Below, one piece after another: positions 17,100 to 21,630 of a DNA stretch of 21,630 bases. The position numbers and the translations under genes were made by a program. This DNA is from Nemertoderma westbladi (taxonomy: Eukaryota; Xenacoelomorpha; Nemertodermatida; Nemertodermatidae): positions 1-21,630 of the forward strand of contig JAUCBJ010003161.1 in assembly GCA_032718475.1 (NCBI GenBank), in the 5' to 3' direction. How positions within the stretch are numbered: position 1 is the first letter of the stretch; each line of letters opens with the position of its first letter. The notes beneath the pieces were generated by a model. The model saw only the letters and a program-made list of their open reading frames with translations. It had not been told where the DNA came from and did not search any database.

Positions 17100-18690
17100 A
17101 GCTGTATTAAATATTCTAAGTTATTACATCCGAAAATAGCATGTAATATATTATCACATATATTATGTAGTTCCCCATCCTCAAAATAGATCCCACCGCC
17201 TTCCTGCAAGTCCGAGCCGGACTTCCGATAACCGAGTGAACTATAGATACTGCGCAGTAAAAAATACACCTATATGGAAGACAAACAGTTCTCCACATCT
17301 GTGTGTCATGTGTTGGTATTGTTTTTTAATTTCTTCCGCAACCATTAAATCCCATACCTTGGCCAAGATAGAGGTAACTTTTTGTATCATCAACATGTCT
17401 ATCTGAACTTTTTAGAAAGAGAATCAATACGCTAGTACAGAGGCATTCTGGAAAAGAGTCTGTAGCATCTCATATTAAAAAGTTTTGCCAAAAATCTTAA
17501 ATCTATTATTACTATTTTTCCATTGATATGTTCGTTATCTTCAAAAATATTAGAATAAAATTCCAGAGTAAAGCGTGAAAGGAATTCTATGTTGCCATAA
17601 TCTTAATATTTCTTCACTTCTCACTATCGCGGAATTATGTTATTGAATCAACAAGCTGCGATTTAATCATTAATTTCGCAGCTTCGATGGGCTGCCATAA
17701 CAACTCGGTGGGCCAATCAAATTAATTTTAGGAACTTCCATTTTCAATAATTCTTAAAAGAACAATAACCCATTTATTGCTTTGCTATGGTTACCTAACC
17801 ATGGGATAGCGGCGAAAAGCAATTATATAAATTGCGATGTGAATGGCAGGCGAAATCTGTGAATTAATTTAGGGTAACTTTTTTCTTTATTGATTTATGT
17901 TTCGATTGCGGGCATCTTACGCAAATATGATAATAATACCATGCAATAAATAAGACGTTGTCGAGACTAATATAAAAGTCGAAAATAATCATACCATATT
18001 TACTAATTGAGAAATAATATTTGGTTATATTTAAGATAAACGCTTCGATATTTGTAAAATATAGGCCTACAGATAATAATGTTGCAATTTGTAATTAGGT
18101 CGGACTGAACTGTAAGGCAGCATGTGTGTTGTTGTTTATCAAGTTAATGTAATGGAACGATGCCTTTCGTGGTTGTTGTTGTTTTTGTTATAAGTTCAAT
18201 TAATAGTCCAGTGAATTTAATTAATGTATCATATATGGCAAACTCTGTGATGCAAGAAGAAACGCATTTTAGAAATCTAATTGCAAAATCCTATTTTACT
18301 GAATGGAGCGCGCGTATAAAAGACACAAATGAGAATGGCGTGTTGGTGATACTTTTAGTTCAAAACATCTTATATAATGTATTATAAGTTTCAGATGAAA
18401 AGTAATCATTGCCATTATTGCAAGCGAATAGGTACTGTAAGTAAACTACGGTATATTATGAGATAGCTGACACAAAGCTCGGCTGTTTTCAAGGTTATTT
18501 CCAAATAATAATTACTGGGTATCCGTTTCCAGAGCAGAGCAGTAGGCCTACTGTGCCATATACGAATGTTTTTAAGTCGGGAGTGTGCGAGGAAAATTAT
18601 ATTGTTCAATTTAAATCTAACTATGTACTGCATTATTTTCTTTAAAAGATTAAAATTTTATTGACTTTTGTAAAGTATTTTATTTCACAG
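17100..18690. other. AT-rich non-coding DNA with hairpins
   Basis: No convincing gene. A 7-bp stem/3-nt loop AAGTCCG-AGC-CGGACTT lies at 17208-17224; a 9-bp stem AAGCTGCGA (17653-17661) pairs with TCGCAGCTT (17676-17684) across 14 nt; ATGGTTA-CC-TAACCAT occurs near 17788. The 75-codon plus frame at 18160-18387 has no recognisable motif. Confidence 0.45.
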
Positions 18691-18757
18691 AAGGAACCTG
18701 TGTCGGTGTTTCCTTCATACCAGTTCTCATTGTGGCAATTAATCATATTTATTTCTT
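18691..18757 (+). other. Candidate internal exon (67 bp) between good splice sites
   Basis: A T-rich tract ending TATTTCACAG precedes 18691, and GTAAGT follows at 18758-18763; both match consensus splice sites. One frame gives GTCVGVSFIPVLIVAINHIY, a hydrophobic, membrane-like peptide. In AT-rich DNA such a pair can arise by chance, and no partner exon was recognised. Confidence 0.2.
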
Positions 18758-18768
18758 GTAAGTCACTC

Positions 18769-18840
18769 TTTTTGTCAAATTCGTTAACAAGTTTGACAAA
18801 AAAATAATACTTCTTTTTGTCAACAAAAAGTTATGTTGTA
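18769..18840. repeat. Pair of hairpins with TTTTTGTCAA stems
   Basis: TTTTTGTCAAA (18769-18779) pairs with TTTGACAAAAA (18792-18802); CTTTTTGT (18823-18830) pairs with ACAAAAAG (18833-18840). The shared stem sequence suggests a degraded small inverted-repeat element. Confidence 0.5.
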
Positions 18841-20307
18841 ATAAATTTCAAAGTAATTTCCATGACATTAATAATAATATTGCATTTAAATTGATTTGCA
18901 CTGATGTTTCCACAGGTTATTTAATATTATAGAACATTTTATTATATCATAATATTACGGTCTATTTTAACTGTTTTGCTGTTTCGCTTTATACAGTAGC
19001 ACAGTATTTCACTATGGAAGAAGTTTGATATTTATGCTGAAATAGGCCCCGATAAAAGTGAGAACACTTACAACAAATAAAACGACATAAGTGGTGGCAA
19101 CAAGTAACATTTCTTGTTTTCTTATTTGTCTCGCTCGCTCGCCAAATAATAACGCTCGACAAAAAAAAGTAAACTTTTTTTCCACCACTTAAATAGTTAT
19201 TTTTTAACGTAAGGTTCAACTTGTAACTCAACATTTTGAAGGCAATCGGCACCGATCCTCCACGTATTTCTCAATCGCGGCAATGGATAGCGCGCTGTAG
19301 AATTAATTCAGAGGCTGTCTTTATGTTATTCAGACCCAATCAATCAGTGATGTCAAAATGACAACCTATTTACTTATTTTAACCAAATTTTGAAACAACA
19401 CTTAATTGGCCTTCTCTCTGTAATCACAAACACATCTTGTTAGCCTATCGCTAATTCCCCCCAAAGCGATGTTCAAATCATAACAAAGAATAAAAATATA
19501 ACACAACGTAGGTTGTGCACTCAGGACAGGAACTCGAACCAAATGAATAATTTATAATTCTAGCAGCTATGCCGTCACAAGGGAATTTCTAACGCCTGAT
19601 TCCATGGCAGTGCAGGTGTGTTACCATTAATTACATGCTGCCAAACAAGAAGTAACACTTTGTACTAACTAACTAACAACTGTTAGGCCTATAGACGTCT
19701 GAGATTCTCTTAAATCATACTGTATAAATAAATTTACTGCACTCCCTTAGTGCATATAAATAATAAATTTATATAAAAGTAAGGCCTGTAAACATAAAGA
19801 TTTCAGTTTTGGTTTGAACTTGTGTTAATTTTATTAATGATTAAATGTGTCGTACAAATTTTATTTAATTATTTCAACTCAACTCAAATTTATTTTCAAC
19901 ATTAGGCCTGCATATTATCAACATGATAATTATAAACAATGAGATGGATGGAGACAACGTATAGCACCGTGTGGTACTAGTAGTCACTGCCACCGTTTAA
20001 GTTTGGTAATATTATAATGATATTATAGTGATTATTAATTTACACATATTTAATCGAAAAGTTAAAATTTATAAAATTTTTATGATAAATATAAACCCTC
20101 TACTTCATTTGTAGCATTTAAGATGGGATGGCTGTTTTATTGGATGGCGGAAAAAATATTATAATTTAAATAAATTTGGTAATTTGGAGCCTAAGGAATA
20201 CTAGGATTTGAAATTAAATAGAGCTTATTCTAAAGTTATCAAATAATAATCTGAAATTTAAGGAGTATTTTCCCGATATTTTTATCTAAACAATTATGTG
20301 ATATTAA
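18841..20307. other. AT-rich non-coding DNA; one tRNA-like B box
   Basis: No recognised gene. On the minus strand GGTTCGAGTTCC (19540-19529) matches a pol III B box, with GGCATAGCTGCTAGA (about 19575-19560) as a weak A-box candidate; this may be a SINE remnant. The 87-codon minus frame at 18989-19252 shows no domain. Confidence 0.4.
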
Positions 20308-21598
20308 GGCACCGTGTGTAGGCGTGACCCCACGCCTGGGTTGTACATGGCACCCCGCCAGGTGAAGGCGTGACCCCCCCACACGGGTAGTACTTGGTAC
20401 ACCACTGGGTGTAGGCGTGACCCCACACCTGGGTAGTACATGGCACCCCGCCAGGTGAAGGCGTGACCCCCCCACACTGGGTAGTACTTGGCACACCACT
20501 GGGTGTAGGCGTGACCCCACACCTGGGTAGTACATGGCACCCCACCGTGTGTAGGCGTGACCCCACACCTGGGTAGTACATGGCACCCCACCGTGTGTAG
20601 GCGTGACCCCACACCTGGGTAGTACATGGTACCCAACCGGGTGTAGGCGTGACCCCCCCACACGGGTAGTACTTGGCACACCACTGGGTGTATGCGTGAC
20701 CCCACACCCGGGTAGTACATGGCACCCCGCCGGGTGTAGGCGTGACCCCCCACCCATGTAATACATGGCACACGACCTGGTGTAGGAGTGACCCCCACCC
20801 GGGTAGTACATGGTACCCCACCAGGTAAAGGCGTGACCCCCCCACACGGGTAGTACTTGGTACACCACTGGGTGTAGGCGTGACCCCCCACCCATGTAAT
20901 ACATGGCACACGACCTGGTGTAGGCGTGACCCCCCACCCGGGTAGTACAGGTACCCCACCAGCTAAAGGCGTGACCCCCCCACACGGGTAGTACTTGGCA
21001 CACCACTGGGTGTAGGCGTGACCCCCCATCCATGTAATACATGGCACACGACCTGGTGTAGGCGTGACCCCCCATCCGGGTAGTACATGGTACCACACCA
21101 GGTAAAGGCGTGACCTCCCCCCCACACGGGTAGTACTTGGCACACCACTGGGTGTAGGCGTGACCCCACACCCGGGTAGTACATGGTACTCCACCAGGTA
21201 AAGGCGTGACCCCCCACACGGGTAGTACTTGGCACACCACTGGGTGTAGGCGTGACCCCACACCCGGGTAGTACATGAGGCGTGACCCCCCCCCCCCCCC
21301 CACACGGGTAGTACTTGGTACACCACTGGGTGTAGGCGTGACCCCACACCCGGGTAGTACTTGACACCCCACTGGGTGTAGGCGTGACAACACACCCGAG
21401 TAGTACATGGTACCCCAGCAGGTAAAGGCGAGACCCCCCCCCCCCCCACGGGTTGTACTTGACACCCCACTGGGTGTAGGCGTGACAACACACCCGGGTA
21501 GTACATGGCACACCACTGCGTGACCCCATGCCTGGTTAGTACATGGCACACCACTGGGTGTATGCGTGACACCATGCCTGGGCAGTATCATAGCACAT
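20308..21598 (+). repeat. 46-bp minisatellite, about 28 diverged units with partial higher-order pattern
   Basis: Typical unit GTGTAGGCGTGACCCCACAC then CTGGGTAGTACATGGCACCC and CACCGT. Recurrent variants by eye: A (CACACCTGGGTAGTACATGG), B (CCCCCCACACGGGTAGTACT, TTGG), C (CCCACCCATGTAATACATGG, CACACGACCTG) and D (CACCCGGGTAGTACATGGTA). B-C-D trimers repeat in the middle (about 20822-21106). Poly-C runs at 21286-21301 (16 C) and 21434-21447 (14 C) are expansions inside B units. The unit has no stop in any minus-strand frame, which creates the long overlapping minus ORFs (up to 450 codons); these are not genes. Confidence 0.95.
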
Positions 21599-21630
21599 GC
21601 TGTACATTAAGTTACACTTCTATAGGTACG

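Noticed and set aside
20239-21591. Three long overlapping minus-strand ORFs (up to 450 codons)
   Set aside because: They lie over the 46-bp minisatellite; the unit has no stop in any minus frame, so all three frames stay open. The peptides are translated repeats only.

Overview
The window is eukaryotic, repeat-rich animal DNA, most likely from a marine invertebrate. Evidence: an RTE-like LINE fragment, BEL/Pao-like Gag relics, several non-autonomous transposon-like elements, three minisatellites, many copies of the palindrome TAGGCCTA, long poly-G/C runs, and a cell-surface gene with metazoan immunoglobulin and basigin-type membrane segments. The species cannot be named from the sequence.

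Layout. 1-742: 3' end of a LINE reverse-transcriptase ORF and its tail. 743-2050: no recognisable gene. 2300-5541: a decayed multi-frame coding region, Gag-like, with two CCHC zinc knuckles at its C-terminal end and a segment that weakly resembles a DEDD 3'-5' exonuclease; most stops that break it are TGA. 6073-6267: a MITE with an intact TAA target duplication. 6565-8030: a 70-bp tandem repeat, then, on the minus strand, a frameshifted Gag of BEL/Pao (DUF1759) type. 8529-9452: a fold-back structure built from copies of a 17-bp motif. 10222-11558: an inverted-repeat-bounded unit that holds a broken C2H2 zinc-finger fragment, a scrap of the LINE 3' end and two small hairpin MITEs.

11857-12792 is the one intact gene: a single-exon 311-residue membrane protein of the basigin/neuroplastin type, with signal peptide, two Ig-like domains, a transmembrane segment with a central Glu, and a short basic tail. 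It has an overlapping minimal uORF and two AATAAA signals downstream. It is followed by a perfect 20-bp minisatellite (13210-13509) and a roughly 2.8-kb 65-bp minisatellite (13765-16559).

16747-17064 (minus) looks like a fragment of a rhodopsin-family (aminergic-like) receptor without its DRY motif. 17100-20300 is AT-rich with hairpins, one possible small exon and a tRNA-like B box. 20308-21598 is a 46-bp minisatellite of about 28 units with a partial three-unit higher-order order.

Apart from the basigin-like gene, nothing looks like a functioning gene; I see no operon-like or cooperating gene set. The long ORFs over the minisatellites are artefacts of stop-free repeat units.
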